Below are positions 10,960-22,515 of a stretch of DNA of 64,000 nucleotides, piece by piece. The DNA is from Axinella damicornis. Lineage: Eukaryota; Porifera; Demospongiae; Axinellida; Axinellidae. Numbering within the stretch: the first letter of the stretch is position 1; the number at the start of each line of letters is the position of its first letter. The notes under the pieces were generated by a model. It ran no database searches, was not told where the DNA came from, and saw only the letters and a program-made list of their open reading frames with translations. The translations under genes were made by a program, and so were the position numbers. The DNA is taken from NCBI GenBank assembly GCA_963931865.1, contig OZ007505.1, forward strand, positions 15,342,034 through 15,406,033, read 5' to 3'.

Positions 10960-13900
10960 TTAAGTCACTGGCATCTTCTCACTTTCAATTTTATCAGCAA
11001 TCTCAGTTTGGTTTAACCGGGGGTGTCTCAGGCCCCTAACAAGGCTCTCCCAAGTGTGGCCTCCAAGCTGGTTCACTCGGTCCTTCCCCTGAAGCCAGGC
11101 TGCCAGCATCTCATCCAGAAACATGAAAGAGTCTCTAATTGGGTTCAGTGACATGATACTCAGGCCAAGGACCAATCCTAGACTGAAGACCTGCTCTCTC
11201 TTAAGGACCAGGAGGTATGTGCTTACATCAACCAGATCATCCATGGCTGAGGAAAGATAAAGTTCCATTGGTATAATAAATTATATTCTGTGTAGTGGCG
11301 ACTTAAGGAATGCGGTATCACACAGGCTTGGATACATCATACCTATATATAGTAATTGCCTTTTCAACTTAAACATGGAACAGACTGACAAATGGACCGG
11401 AAATGGGCTGATACATGTGCTTTGATAATCTGAGGGATCAGAGACGTGGGTAATATGTATGGACTATATATGGAGCATCAATGTTGAGGACAGCAAGGAG
11501 CCAATCTGACGCACGGTACAAGGGAGCAAGTATCTGGAGTGGTCGAGATTCGATACCGTGAAAGTATATATACATGTAGTTGACATTACGTGCCACTAGT
11601 CAGCCATTGATCAAAATGTACCTGCTGACTGGATTCACTGACTATCATACAAACAGTGTTAACACAATATACGTACCATGGACGTCACAGGTACAGCACA
11701 GTTTAATAGCCCTATATCTCGGTATAATGTTATGTAGAGTAGCAGGTAATTCAGCACAAAACAGAAGTGGCAGAAAGTTCACACGGCAGTTGACGTTTGG
11801 AGACTTGATCTATACAGACTGAATCTTCTTTCGTAATAATATTATCTTTCATTAGGGTGATGACAATGTTTCACTTGGTTCCATCAGTCAAATGTGATTC
11901 CCTTCTTTGCAGAGTCAATACATTGCACAATACATGTACACTATAGTTTTTCTTCCACCTGCATGAGGTGTGTGTCCTGGATATGAGTACTCACATAATT
12001 GTGAATGAGAAGAGTGACAGGCTGGTGGTTGTGGCATAGGAGGAGGGCTGTCAATGATGGGAGGAGGTTGGATGGTGGATGCTAGCAAGACAAGAGAAAG
12101 ATATTCATTGAGATATAATGTTAACAAAATCACCAGGGTTTAACTATGTAGCTACACGACCACAGCTGTATAGCACATAAGATGTGTGTAGATGTGCATG
12201 TAGTTCCATGTTTAGCTAACGGCACGGGGCCACCGTTCACCTTTTTGCCGACGCAATCCCCCTTTTTGCCTTGACCTGTGAACCAACAACCAACCATGAC
12301 GTCATAATGACGTGTGCGTAGTATACGGAGGTATACGGTCCAAGTAATAAGATATACGGAAGTGCACGAGTAATGTATTATACACTCTTGGTGCAACGAA
12401 GGTTGACTAGCGCTCGAGCGCGCGTTGACGATCCGAGGCTGTGGAAGAAGCGCGTCCTCCTACCATGAAGCTCGGCTGTTGTGGGGCAGATTTCTCATCA
12501 CTGAACATATATCACGTCAGAAAACACTTGGCTGCGTCGAATCACTTGAAGGTACAGACAGCGAGTGGGCTGCGGGCGCCCACATCCACCAAGAGGACGC
12601 CTGTGGTCGTGCGCAGAGCTGAATTGGAGGTAGCGAGAGGGCCTAGGGGGGATAGAGAGGCGGTTTTGACGGCATAAAAAGGCTAGAATCCCTGCAAGTA
12701 CCAAATTGCCACTCCGAGTACTTTTTTGCCTGAGGGGAGAAACAACCAACCAACTAAAGTGGCATTGCGTCTGGCAATTTGGTAACTGTGGCCCCGTGGC
12801 TAACGGGTAAAGAATGGGAGTGATTTACGACAAAGAAAGTGCTGCACTGTAATACTTACCCTGCAATACTTACCCTGCAACTCTAAAAACTTTTCCTTCA
12901 GCTCTGAGGCAAGTCTGAATTCTCCAACACACGGAGTCTTGAGAGCACTAATTAGAGCTTCCAAAGTTGGGTAAGGGTGATGTGGAGGTGTCCATTGAAG
13001 CCACTCTTTCAGCATGGCTCGGAAAAATCCCCTCACCCCTTCATACAAAAGAAGGGGGCTTGCCTTGATGGCATCGAGATCATCTATGTGGATACCCAGC
13101 TGGAGGCCGATGTCAAGCCACCGCACTGCTGCTCCACTGAGAACGGTATACAGATTGGCAAGGTCCCGTGTGGACAATTTTATATCTGGAGCAGTGGTAG
13201 AAAACCACACCGATAAATTGGTACATGCATGGTAAGTGTACATATAGCATTGTACTATACTGTGTGGGTGAAAAGATACTGTCTAAGTCATGTTTCAACT
13301 GGACACGACTAACTTGAACACGGAACGGACTGAAAAACGGACCGAAAAGCAGACTGGGTTTCCATGTGCTGGACACTTTACTTGATCACCCAGTTTAGTT
13401 TAGCACTGCAGGTCAGTAGCTAGTACACTGCGGCAGACAATCACCAGTACCGCATGGATGAACTGATGACTGGCGCCTCATAGCCAGACAATCGACTCCT
13501 CTCTCAATTCTGGTACATGCTCACATCAGTACAAGCAACCACGATCTACCTAGGTTGACTACTACTACTACCTGTAACATACGAAAGACTTTGCAACAAC
13601 GTTACTTAAGTGCTCACATACATTAGGGCAATCTCGCTCGGTGACTTCCTCAGATTCAAAGTTATAGTGGTACCATAGATAGTCTCACACCAGTCAAATG
13701 CGGCCACACAGCTACTAATACAGATATCAAGGAGCCAAGTCAAGGAGCCGTGGAGCCACCAATTGCAAGCCAAGCCAGGGGGCCATGGAGCCAAGCCAAG
13801 GAGCCAGGGGACCACGAAACCGATCAACACTCGTCTGGCGAAGCCAGATCCTCTGCGCGAGGGTCTGGCTTCGCCGGACTAACTCAGGATTTGTTTAGAT

Positions 13901-14122
13901 AGGCCATTCGGTACTATCAAAACAAGCCTCCCATGAATTTCCTAAAACCACTCGTATAACAGCCTCGTTCCTGGGCTCTGTCGAGGATACATAGATCAAG
14001 GTAACTTCAATAAGAAAGTGACAGGTCTGTACTCTACCGAGTAGATGGATAGCCACAACTGAGATCAATAGACACTCACTGGAATCGGTTTGACTGGCGT
14101 TACCTCTGCCCCTAGTGGCCAT
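10960..14122 (-). CDS. Death-domain gene A, two death domains joined by a proline linker
   Basis: Four exons can be read: 14122-14083 (ATG; peptide MATRGRGNASQTDS), 13185-12874, 12081-11995 and 11246-10960 (TAA stop). Every internal junction is phase 1, and the total (726 nt) is a multiple of three, giving 241 residues. Exon 2 encodes a death-fold domain (WLDIGLQLGI, MLKEWLQW, PTLEALISAL). Exon 3 encodes the linker STIQPPPIIDSPPPMPQPP. Exon 4 encodes a second death domain (MLAAWLQG, TWESLVRGL, IADKIESEK). Acceptors such as TTTCCTCAG and TTGCTAG and donors GTAAGT and GTGAGT support this. An alternative first donor 21 nt earlier also keeps phase 1. Death domains form homotypic complexes in apoptotic or innate-immune signalling; the specific partner is unknown. 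Gene B is a paralogue. The domain assignment is by pattern and not by alignment. Confidence 0.75.
12223..12798. mobile_element. hAT-like MITE in an intron of gene A
   Basis: The 576 bp unit has inverted ends CACGGGGCCACCGTTCACC and GGTAACTGTGGCCCCGTG. Exact 8 bp duplications of GCTAACGG flank it (12215-12222 and 12799-12806). An 8 bp target and CA...TG ends are typical of hAT transposons. A + strand frame at 12441-12677 has a half zinc-finger look (CCGADF...HVRKHLAASNH), reminiscent of BED-type fingers in hAT transposases, but there is no catalytic domain. Confidence 0.8.
13832..13879. repeat. Short hairpin in intron 1 of gene A
   Basis: GTCTGGCGAAGCCAGATC is followed, after CTCTGCGCGAG, by its near-complement GGTCTGGCTTCGCCGGAC. 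Each arm also contains its own small GGC-TTC-GCC hairpin. Just upstream (13735-13815) is a short imperfect tandem repeat of AAGGAGCC and CATGGAGCC. Confidence 0.6.
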
Positions 14123-14461
14123 CTGCAGATGTGCTTGAAAGCAGTTTAGGCACGAATTCTGAACTCAATTCCACTCTAGATTCTCTGTGTACGTCACATG
14201 ACATGCACGTGCATGATCAGAAAGGGTGGGGCTAATCGTCTCCAGCTGAAGGTCAGATCAACATCAGCGTCGACAGACAATGCAGTGGTTGTTCTTCATG
14301 GTTTGCAAGTTTGATAGTGTTTAGCGACCTTTCTTCCAGTTCTAGTGGTAGTCTAGTCCAATGTCATACCATGGATTTGTGGGAGATGTCAACTAGGCTA
14401 GCTAGCTACTAGGTCTTCACACACACTATGCCAAGAAAATATCTTTGGTGGTCACTTTATC
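14123..14461. promoter_or_regulatory. Upstream region of gene A next to the transposon
   Basis: About 340 bp separate the gene A start codon from the left end of the OTU element. The segment contains ACATGCACGTGCATG palindromic sequence at 14200-14214 (E-box-like core CACGTG) and no clear TATA box. The 6 bp target site TTTATC (14456-14461) ends it. Promoter function is inferred from position only. Confidence 0.3.
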
Positions 14462-14546
14462 GGGTTAGTCCTTCATTTAAGAGTCACGAAATGTGCTGAC
14501 AAAGCACTATGCACGAGTGCATTATAATTATGTTCCTTTAAGTACT

Positions 14547-17500
14547 GGTAATGGAGGTAATACAGGTAATGGAGGTAATACAGGTAATGTAGGTAATACT
14601 GGTAATGTAGGTAATACTGGTAATGTAGGTAATACTGGTAATGCAGGTAATGTAGGTAATGCTGGTAATGTAGGTAATACTGGTAATGTAGGTAATGTAG
14701 GTAATACTGGTAATGTAGGTAATACTGGTAATGTAGGTAATACTGGTAATGTAGGTAATACTGGTAATACTGGTAATGTAGGTAATACTGGTAATGTAGG
14801 TAATGCTGGTAATGTAGGTAATACTGGTAATGTAGGTAATGTAGGTAATACTGGTAATGTAGGTAATACTGGTAATGTAGGTAATACTGGTAATGTAGGT
14901 AATACTGGTAATACTGGTAATGTAGGTAATGTAGCTAATGCTGGTAATGTAGGTAATGCTGGTAATGTAGGTAATGCTGGTAATGCTGGTAATGTAGGTA
15001 ATGCTGGTAATGTAGGTAATACTGGTAATGTAGGTAATGTAGGTAATGCTGGTAATGTAGGTAATACTGGTAATGTAGGTAATGTTGGTAATACTGGTAA
15101 TGTAGGTAATGTAGGTAATGCTGGTAATGTAGGTAATGCTGGTAATGTAGGTAATGTAGGTAATGTAGGTAATACTGGTAATACTGGTAATGCAGGTAAT
15201 GTAGGTAATACTGGTAATGTAGGTAATGCTGGTAATGTAGGTAATACTGGTAATGTAGGTAATACTGGTAATGCAGGTAATGTAGGTAATACTGGTAATA
15301 CTGGTAATGCAGGTAATGTAGGTAATACTGGTAATGTAGGTAATGCTGGTAATGTAGGTAATACTGGTAATGTAGGTAATACTGGTAATGCTGGTAATGT
15401 AGGTAATACTGGTAATACTGGTAATGTAGTAATAATGGTAATGTAGGTAATGCTGGTAATGTAGGTAATGCTGGTAATGTAGGTAATGTAGGTAATACTG
15501 GTAATGTAGGTAATGTAGGTAATACTGGTAATGTAGGTAATGCTGGTAATGTAGGTAATACTGGTAATGTAGGTAATACTGGTAATGCTGGTAATGTAGG
15601 TAATGCTGGTAATGTAGGTAATACTGGTAATGTAGGTAATGTTGGTAATACTGGTAATGTAGGTAATGTAGGTAATGCTGGTAATGCTGGTAATGTAGGT
15701 AATGCTGGTAATGCTGGTAATGTAGGTAATGCTGGTAATACTGGTAATGTAGGTAATGCTGGTAATGTAGGTAATGCTGGTAATGTAGGTAATGCTGGTA
15801 ATGTAGGTAATGCTGGTAATGTAGGTAATGCTGGTAATGTAGGTAATGTAGGTAATGCTGGTAATACTGGTAATGTAGGTAATGCTGGTAATGTAGGTAA
15901 TACTGGTAATGTAGGTAATACTGGTAATGCTGGTAATGTAGGTAATGTAGGTAATGCTGGTAATGTAGGTAATACTGGTAATACTGGTAATGCAGGTAAT
16001 GTAGGTAATACTGGTAATACTGGTAATGCAGGTAATGTAGGTAATACTGGTAATGTAGGTAATGCTGGTAATGTAGGTAATACTGGTAATGTAGGTAATA
16101 CTGGTAATGCTGGTAATGTAGGTAATACTGGTAATACTGGTAATGTAGTAATAATGGTAATGTAGGTAATGCTGGTAATGTAGGTAATGCTGGTAATGTA
16201 GGTAATGTAGGTAATACTGGTAATGTAGGTAATACTGGTAATGTAGGTAATGCTGGTAATGTAGGTAATGCTGGTAATGTAGGTAATACTGGTAATGTAG
16301 GTAATGTTGGTAATACTGGTAATGTAGGTAATGTAGGTAATGCTGGTAATGCTGGTAATGTAGGTAATGCTGGTAATGTAGGTAATGCTGGTAATACTGG
16401 TAATGTAGGTAATGCTGGTAATGTAGGTAATGCTGGTAATGTAGGTAATGCTGGTAATGTAGGTAATGCTGGTAATGTAGGTAATGCTGGTAATGTAGGT
16501 AATGTAGGTAATGCTGGTAATACTGGTAATGTAGGTAATGCTGGTAATGTAGGTAATGCTGGTAATGTAGGTAATGCTGGTAATGTAGGTAATGCTGGTA
16601 ATGCTGGTAATGTAGGTAATGCTGGTAATGTAGGTAATACTGGTAATGTAGGTAATGTAGGTAATGCTGGTAATGTAGGTAATGTAGGTAATGCTGGTAA
16701 TGTAGGTAATACTGGTAATGTAGGTAATGTTGGTAATACTGGTAATGTAGGTAATACTGGTAATGCAGGTAATGTAGGTAATACTGGTAATGCAGGTAAT
16801 GTAGGTAATACTGGTAATACTGGTAATGTAGGTAATGTAGGTAATGCTGGTAATACTGGTAATGTAGGTAATGCTGGTAATGTAGGTAATGCTGGTAATG
16901 TGGTAATGCTGGTAATGTAGGTAATGCTGGTAATGCTGGTAATGTAGGTAATGTAGGTAATGCTGGTAATGTAGGTAATGTTGGTAATACTGGTAATGTA
17001 GGTAATGTAGGTAATGCTGGTAATGTAGGTAATGCTGGTAATGTAGGTAATACTGGTAATGCTGGTAATGTAGGTAATGTAGGTAATGCTGGTAATACTG
17101 GTAATGTAGGTAATGCTGGTAATGTAGGTAATGCTGGTAATGTAGGTAATGCTGGTAATGTAGGTAATGCTGGTAATGCTGGTAATGTAGGTAATGCTGG
17201 TAATGTAGGTAATGCTGGTAATGTAGGTAATACTGGTAATGTAGGTAATACTGGTAATGCTGGTAATGTAGGTAATACTGGTAATACTGGTAATGTAGTA
17301 ATAATGGTAATGTAGGTAATGCTGGTAATGTAGGTAATGCTGGTAATGTAGGTAATGTAGGTAATACTGGTAATGTAGGTAATGTAGGTAATACTGGTAA
17401 TGTAGGTAATGCTGGTAATGTAGGTAATACTGGTAATGTAGGTAATACTGGTAATGCTGGTAATGTAGGTAATGCTGGTAATGTAGGTAATACTGGTAAT

Positions 17501-19133
17501 GTAGGTAATGTTGGTAATACTGGTAATGTAGGTAATGTAGGTAATGCTGGTAATGCTGGTAATGTAGGTAATGCTGGTAATGCTGGTAATGTAGGTAATG
17601 CTGGTAATACTGGTAATGTAGGTAATGCTGGTAATGTAGGTAATGCTGGTAATGTAGGTAATGCTGGTAATGTAGGTAATGCTGGTAATGTAGGTAATGC
17701 TGGTAATGTAGGTAATGTAGGTAATGCTGGTAATACTGGTAATGTAGGTAATGCTGGTAATGTAGGTAATACTGGTAATGTAGGTAATACTGGTAATGCT
17801 GGTAATGTAGGTAATGTAGGTAATGCTGGTAATGTAGGTAATACTGGTAATACTGGTAATGCAGGTAATGTAGGTAATACTGGTAATACTGGTAATGCAG
17901 GTAATGTAGGTAATACTGGTAATGTAGGTAATGCTGGTAATGTAGGTAATACTGGTAATGTAGGTAATACTGGTAATGCTGGTAATGTAGGTAATACTGG
18001 TAATACTGGTAATGTAGTAATAATGGTAATGTAGGTAATGCTGGTAATGTAGGTAATGCTGGTAATGTAGGTAATGTAGGTAATACTGGTAATGTAGGTA
18101 ATACTGGTAATGTAGGTAATGCTGGTAATGTAGGTAATGCTGGTAATGTAGGTAATACTGGTAATGTAGGTAATGTTGGTAATACTGGTAATGTAGGTAA
18201 TGTAGGTAATGCTGGTAATGCTGGTAATGTAGGTAATGCTGGTAATGTAGGTAATGCTGGTAATACTGGTAATGTAGGTAATGCTGGTAATGTAGGTAAT
18301 GCTGGTAATGTAGGTAATGCTGGTAATGTAGGTAATGCTGGTAATGTAGGTAATGTAGGTAATGCTGGTTATACTGGTAATGTAGGTAATGCTGGTAATG
18401 TAGGTAATGCTGGTAATGTAGGTAATGCTGGTAATGTAGGTAATGCTGGTAATGCTGGTAATGTAGGTAATGCTGGTAATGTAGGTAATACTGGTAATGT
18501 AGGTAATGTAGGTAATGCTGGTAATGTAGGTAATGTAGGTAATGCTGGTAATGTAGGTAATACTGGTAATGTAGGTAATGTTGGTAATACTGGTAATGTA
18601 GGTAATACTGGTAATGCAGGTAATGTAGGTAATACTGGTAATGCAGGTAATGTAGGTAATACTGGTAATACTGGTAATGTAGGTAATGTAGGTAATGCTG
18701 GTAATACTGGTAATGTAGGTAATGCTGGTAATGTAGGTAATGCTGGTAATGTGGTAATGCTGGTAATGTAGGTAATGCTGGTAATGCTGGTAATGTAGGT
18801 AATGTAGGTAATGCTGGTAATGTAGGTAATGTTGGTAATACTGGTAATGTAGGTAATGTAGGTAATGCTGGTAATGTAGGTAATGCTGGTAATGTAGGTA
18901 ATACTGGTAATGCTGGTAATGTAGGTAATGTAGGTAATGCTGGTAATACTGGTAATGTAGGTAATGCTGGTAATGTAGGTAATGCTGGTAATGTAGGTAA
19001 TGCTGGTAATGCTGGTAATGTAGGTAATGCTGGTAATGTAGGTAATGCTGGTAATGTAGGTAATGTAGGTAATGCTGGTAATGTAGGTAATACTGGTAAT
19101 GTAGGTAATACAGGTAATGTTGGTAATACTGGA
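14547..19133 (+). repeat. Left satellite arm, 4.6 kb of GGTAAT-based 9-mers
   Basis: About 510 units of GGTAAT followed by GTA, GCT, ACT, GCA, ACA or GTT. Phase breaks of one base (GTAGTAATAATGG at 15427, 16146, 17296 and 18015; AATGTGGTAATG at 16897 and 18748) mark higher-order structure. The block from 15421 to about 17289 recurs at 17290-19133 with an offset of 1869 bp, reduced to 1851 after an 18 bp deletion. The 9-mer has no stop codon in any reverse frame, which creates a giant spurious antisense frame. Confidence 0.95.
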
Positions 19134-19140
19134 TAATGTA

Positions 19141-19310
19141 ATGGCTCGTTAGTTTCCTGTGGTTCCCGTCCTGTGGTTCTCTGTGCTCTCTAGATTCCCA
19201 TGGTCCCTGTGGTTCCCTTGGTTCGTGTGGTTTCTGTGGTTTCATAGGCTCCTGTTGTTATCTAGGATCCTGTGGTTCCCATGGTTTACTTACATGGTTC
19301 CAGTGCTACG
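19141..19310 (+). repeat. Degenerate CTGTGGTTCC short tandem repeat
   Basis: Imperfect repeats of CCTGTGGTTCCC and CATGGTTCC follow the left satellite arm. They lie between the array and the 3' end of the OTU gene. No function is evident. Confidence 0.55.
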
Positions 19311-19639
19311 CCGCATGTGATTCTGGCATCTGCATTGCATGCTTATGATTCCTCTGGTTATACCTGTTGTTATTGCTGTGTTGTCTGATTATTGTCACTA
19401 GCTCTCAAATGTATTATTATTGTCACTCTCTGCAATAAGGAATATTAGTATACAGGATGTTTAATAAGATATTGTGTGATACTGAATGAGATCGAATGAA
19501 TACTGCTATGACGTATGAGTAAAGATTACATTGTAGTTTCAGACACGCATGAAGGCATACTGTTACAGAGTGGAAATCAAAGCAAGTTGTATGATGTGGA
19601 GGTGCAGTAACAAAGTCATCAATCTATGAAGTCAAGCTG

Positions 19640-20866
19640 TCAAAGTGCAACGTTACGAACTGCAGTGTAGTTGATCTTACTAGAGATTTCACCTTGGCTT
19701 TTTTTTCGGAACACGATGTCTTGTGGTAAAGTGAAAAGACAAATTGAAGTAGTGGAGTAATAAACAACATCGTTATACAATTTAGCAATCATGCTGTTGT
19801 CGCTTTCTTGCTGAAGTGAAGTGCATATCTCGTGGAGAACAATCGATTCAAAATTTGACCAAATGGCTTGTGACATACACTCACCTCGTTCTTGTGCAAA
19901 TCTCTTGCTACTAGGTATATTGATTTGTAGGGGATGTTTTCTTCTACTTCTCTGGTCGCCTTGCAAAGGTGGTGGTCTCGGTCCATACGGATTATCACAG
20001 TTTGTGCATCTGCAAAGTGCTGTACAAGGCTGAGAGGCCTTAAAACATTTACACCTTGTAGTATAAATGGCAGATGGCATACAAGATTTAGCACTTGCGT
20101 TTGTCTTGTTAGCACCACACCTACTGCTGTTGGATTTGGAGTTTGAAGTTGGTGCACCCATCTTGTGGCAGGGAACAGCAGCATCATAGTGTCCTTCTTC
20201 AGAGTGTGTATAGACAAGAAAAGCACTAGCCTCTGTGGTCACTATCTCGGGGGTTACATACATGGGGGTGTTAGGGTCCTTGTGGAAAATAACGATAGAG
20301 ATCTGAAGAGCTGTTGCCAGTGCTAGTGGCATGGTGTTTCCAAGTTCACTGTCGAAGTAATGGTTGTTAGCAAATCTGTTGGCTTCCTTATCGTAATTGA
20401 GATCAGTGTGTTGTATATACGGGCTGTAATTCACACGATGCTCCCCTAGCAGCTCTTTGACATACACTTGTCGCAGGGTTGCTGACAGTGTCTCCACAGT
20501 TAATCCATCAGTACTGGTGACACCCGCCAGTGTTAGGCAGTGACCCCATGTTTGCAAGTCTGCTAAAATGTTTACCGCAACAGCAGTGAAGAAGCAGTTT
20601 CCATCACGAGGCACAGATGAAAATCTTAATCCATATTCAGATAGCTTTTCGTGCATGGTCAAGTCACTTTGCTCAGAGACGTCAATGATTGATGGTTGAA
20701 AACCAATAAAGTGACTGATAGAATTTACTAGACGCGATAGCCCCATTGCTGCAAGCGCCTTCATTATCTGGTACTTTTGCAGAGAAATGGTGTAAATTTT
20801 AACAATCAACTGCATGTCCATCAAGTTTTCTGATACGTCTACTTCCCAGTGACCACTGTTGACCAT
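19640..20866 (-). CDS. OTU cysteine protease with C-terminal CXC domain, 408 aa
   Basis: From the first ATG (20866) the frame is 408 aa; it stays open upstream to about 20962 without an ATG, so a 5' exon is possible. The OTU catalytic core is clear: PRDGNCFFTAVAV with nucleophile Cys91 and the preceding Asp88, and the C-terminal His226 in EEGHYDAAV. Residues 250-290 hold eight cysteines in a CxC...CxxxCxCxxC arrangement ending CRCTNCDNPYG, which matches the tesmin/TSO1-type CXC zinc domain. The C-terminal 110 residues are unrecognised. OTU enzymes cleave ubiquitin chains and CXC domains bind DNA, so a DNA-bound deubiquitinase-like protease is the reasonable inference. OTU and CXC modules are known in eukaryotic transposon proteins. 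The gene sits between the satellite arms, so it belongs to the element and not to the host gene set. Confidence 0.85.
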   Translation of the reverse strand: MVNSGHWEVDVSENLMDMQLIVKIYTISLQKYQIMKALAAMGLSRLVNSISHFIGFQPSIIDVSEQSDLTMHEKLSEYGLRFSSVPRDGNCFFTAVAVNILADLQTWGHCLTLAGVTSTDGLTVETLSATLRQVYVKELLGEHRVNYSPYIQHTDLNYDKEANRFANNHYFDSELGNTMPLALATALQISIVIFHKDPNTPMYVTPEIVTTEASAFLVYTHSEEGHYDAAVPCHKMGAPTSNSKSNSSRCGANKTNASAKSCMPSAIYTTRCKCFKASQPCTALCRCTNCDNPYGPRPPPLQGDQRSRRKHPLQINIPSSKRFAQERGECMSQAIWSNFESIVLHEICTSLQQESDNSMIAKLYNDVVYYSTTSICLFTLPQDIVFRKKSQGEISSKINYTAVRNVAL

Positions 20867-20991
20867 ATTCTGTTCTTCTCTAACCTTGGGGATGATCCCA
20901 ATCGGCTTAGTAGCACATATCGGCAAACCCCGAAAAGGGCTTGCACTAATTGGTCTCGTCACTACTCTTCCATGTATTTTCTATATATAGC

Positions 20992-21189
20992 ATTACCTAT
21001 ATTACCAGCATTACCTACATTACCAGCATTACCTACATTACCAGTATTACCAGCATTACCTACATTACCAGCATTACCTACATTACCAACATTACCTACA
21101 TTACCTACATTACCTACATTACCAGTATTACCTACATTACCTACAATACCAGTATTACCTACATTACCAGTATTACCTACATTACCAGT
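20992..21189 (-). repeat. Right satellite arm, inner block
   Basis: About 22 units of the same 9-mer in reverse complement (ATTACCTAC, ATTACCAGC, ATTACCAGT). It begins about 30 bp upstream of the open OTU frame's 5' limit. It ends at an internal copy of the element terminus. Confidence 0.9.
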
Positions 21190-21270
21190 ACTACATTACT
21201 ACATATGGATTCTACATAGTGCATAGTGCTTACTCAGCACATTTCGTGACTCTTAAATGAAGGACTAACC
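21125..21270. repeat. Internal duplicate of the right element terminus
   Basis: The subterminal stretch (TACTACATATGGATTCTAC, ATAGTGCATAGTGC) and the terminal repeat through GGACTAACC at 21270 are repeated at 22450-22595 with an offset of 1325 bp. Even a variant unit CCTACAATACC is shared. The internal copy lacks the last C and runs directly into more satellite. The right end of the element has therefore been tandemly duplicated. Confidence 0.85.
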
Positions 21271-22515
21271 TACATTACCAGCATTACCTACATTACCAGT
21301 ATTACCAGCATTACCTACATTACCAGCATTACCTACATTACCAACATTACCTACATTACCAGTATTACCAGCATTACCTACATTACCTACATTACCAGCA
21401 TTACCTACATTACCAGCATTACCTACATTACCAGCATTACCTACATTACCAGCATTACCTACATTACCAGCATTACCTACATTACCAGCATTACCTACAT
21501 TACCAGCATTACCTACATTACCAGCATTACCTACATTACCAGCATTACCTACATTACCAGCATTACCTACATTACCTACGTTACCAGTATTACCAGCATT
21601 ACCTACATTACCAGCATTACTTACATTACCAGTATTACCTACATTACCAGTATTACCTACATTACCAGCATTACCTATATTACCAGCATTACCTACATTA
21701 CCAGCATTACCTACATTACCAGCATTACCTACATTACCAGTATTACCAGCATTACCAGCATTACCTACATTACCAACATTACCAGCATTACCTACATTAC
21801 CAGCATTACCTACATTACCAGTATTACCAGCATTACCTACATTACCAGCATTACCTACATTACCTACATTACCAGCATTACCTACATTACCAGCATTACC
21901 TACATTACCAGCATTACCTACATTACCAGCATTACCTACATTACCTACATTACCAGCATTACCTACATTACCAGTATTACCAGCATTACCTACATTACCA
22001 GCATTACCTTCATTACAGCATTACCTACATTACCAGTATTACCTACATTACCTACGTTACCAGTATTACCAGCATTACCTACATTACCAGCATTACCTAC
22101 ATTACCAGTATTACCTACATTACCTACGTTACCAGTATTACCAGCATTACCTACATTACCAGCATTACCTACATTACCAGTATTACCTACATTACCTACA
22201 TTACCAGTATTACCTACATTACCCGTATTTCCTACATTACCTACATTACCAGCATTACCTACATTACCAGTATTACTTACATTACCAGTATTACCTACAT
22301 TACCAGTATTACCTACATTACCAGCATTACCTATATTACCAGCATTACCTACATTACCAGCATTACCTACATTACCAGTATTACCAGCATTACCTACATT
22401 ACCAGCATTACCTACATTACCAACATTACCTACATTACCTATATTACCAGTATTACCTACATTACCTACAATACCAGTATTACCTACATTACCAGTATTA
22501 CCTACATTACCAGTA
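21271..22515 (-). repeat. Right satellite arm, outer block
   Basis: 1.24 kb of ATTACC-based 9-mers, the reverse complement of the left arm. It is dominated by alternating ATTACCTAC and ATTACCAGC units with a few variants (CTTCATTACAGC at 22008, CCCGTATTTCC at 22222). It leads into the outer terminal inverted repeat. Confidence 0.93.

Noticed and set aside
14493..15446. 317-codon + strand frame of GNTGNVGNA repeats
   Set aside because: It is also a direct translation of the satellite. The apparent start is GTG and not ATG, and the frame ends at the first one-base slip.
14935..19245. 1436-codon antisense open frame (LPTLPA / HYQHYL / ITSITY repeats)
   Set aside because: It is the reverse complement of the 9-bp satellite, which has no stop codon in any reverse frame. 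One-base slips just switch between three equally open frames, so the openness carries no coding signal.
14547..22515. CRISPR array or telomeric repeat interpretation of the satellite
   Set aside because: Units are contiguous 9-mers without spacers, so it is not CRISPR. The terminus begins GGGTTAG, like the animal telomere repeat, but only once, and the array motif GGTAAT is not telomeric.
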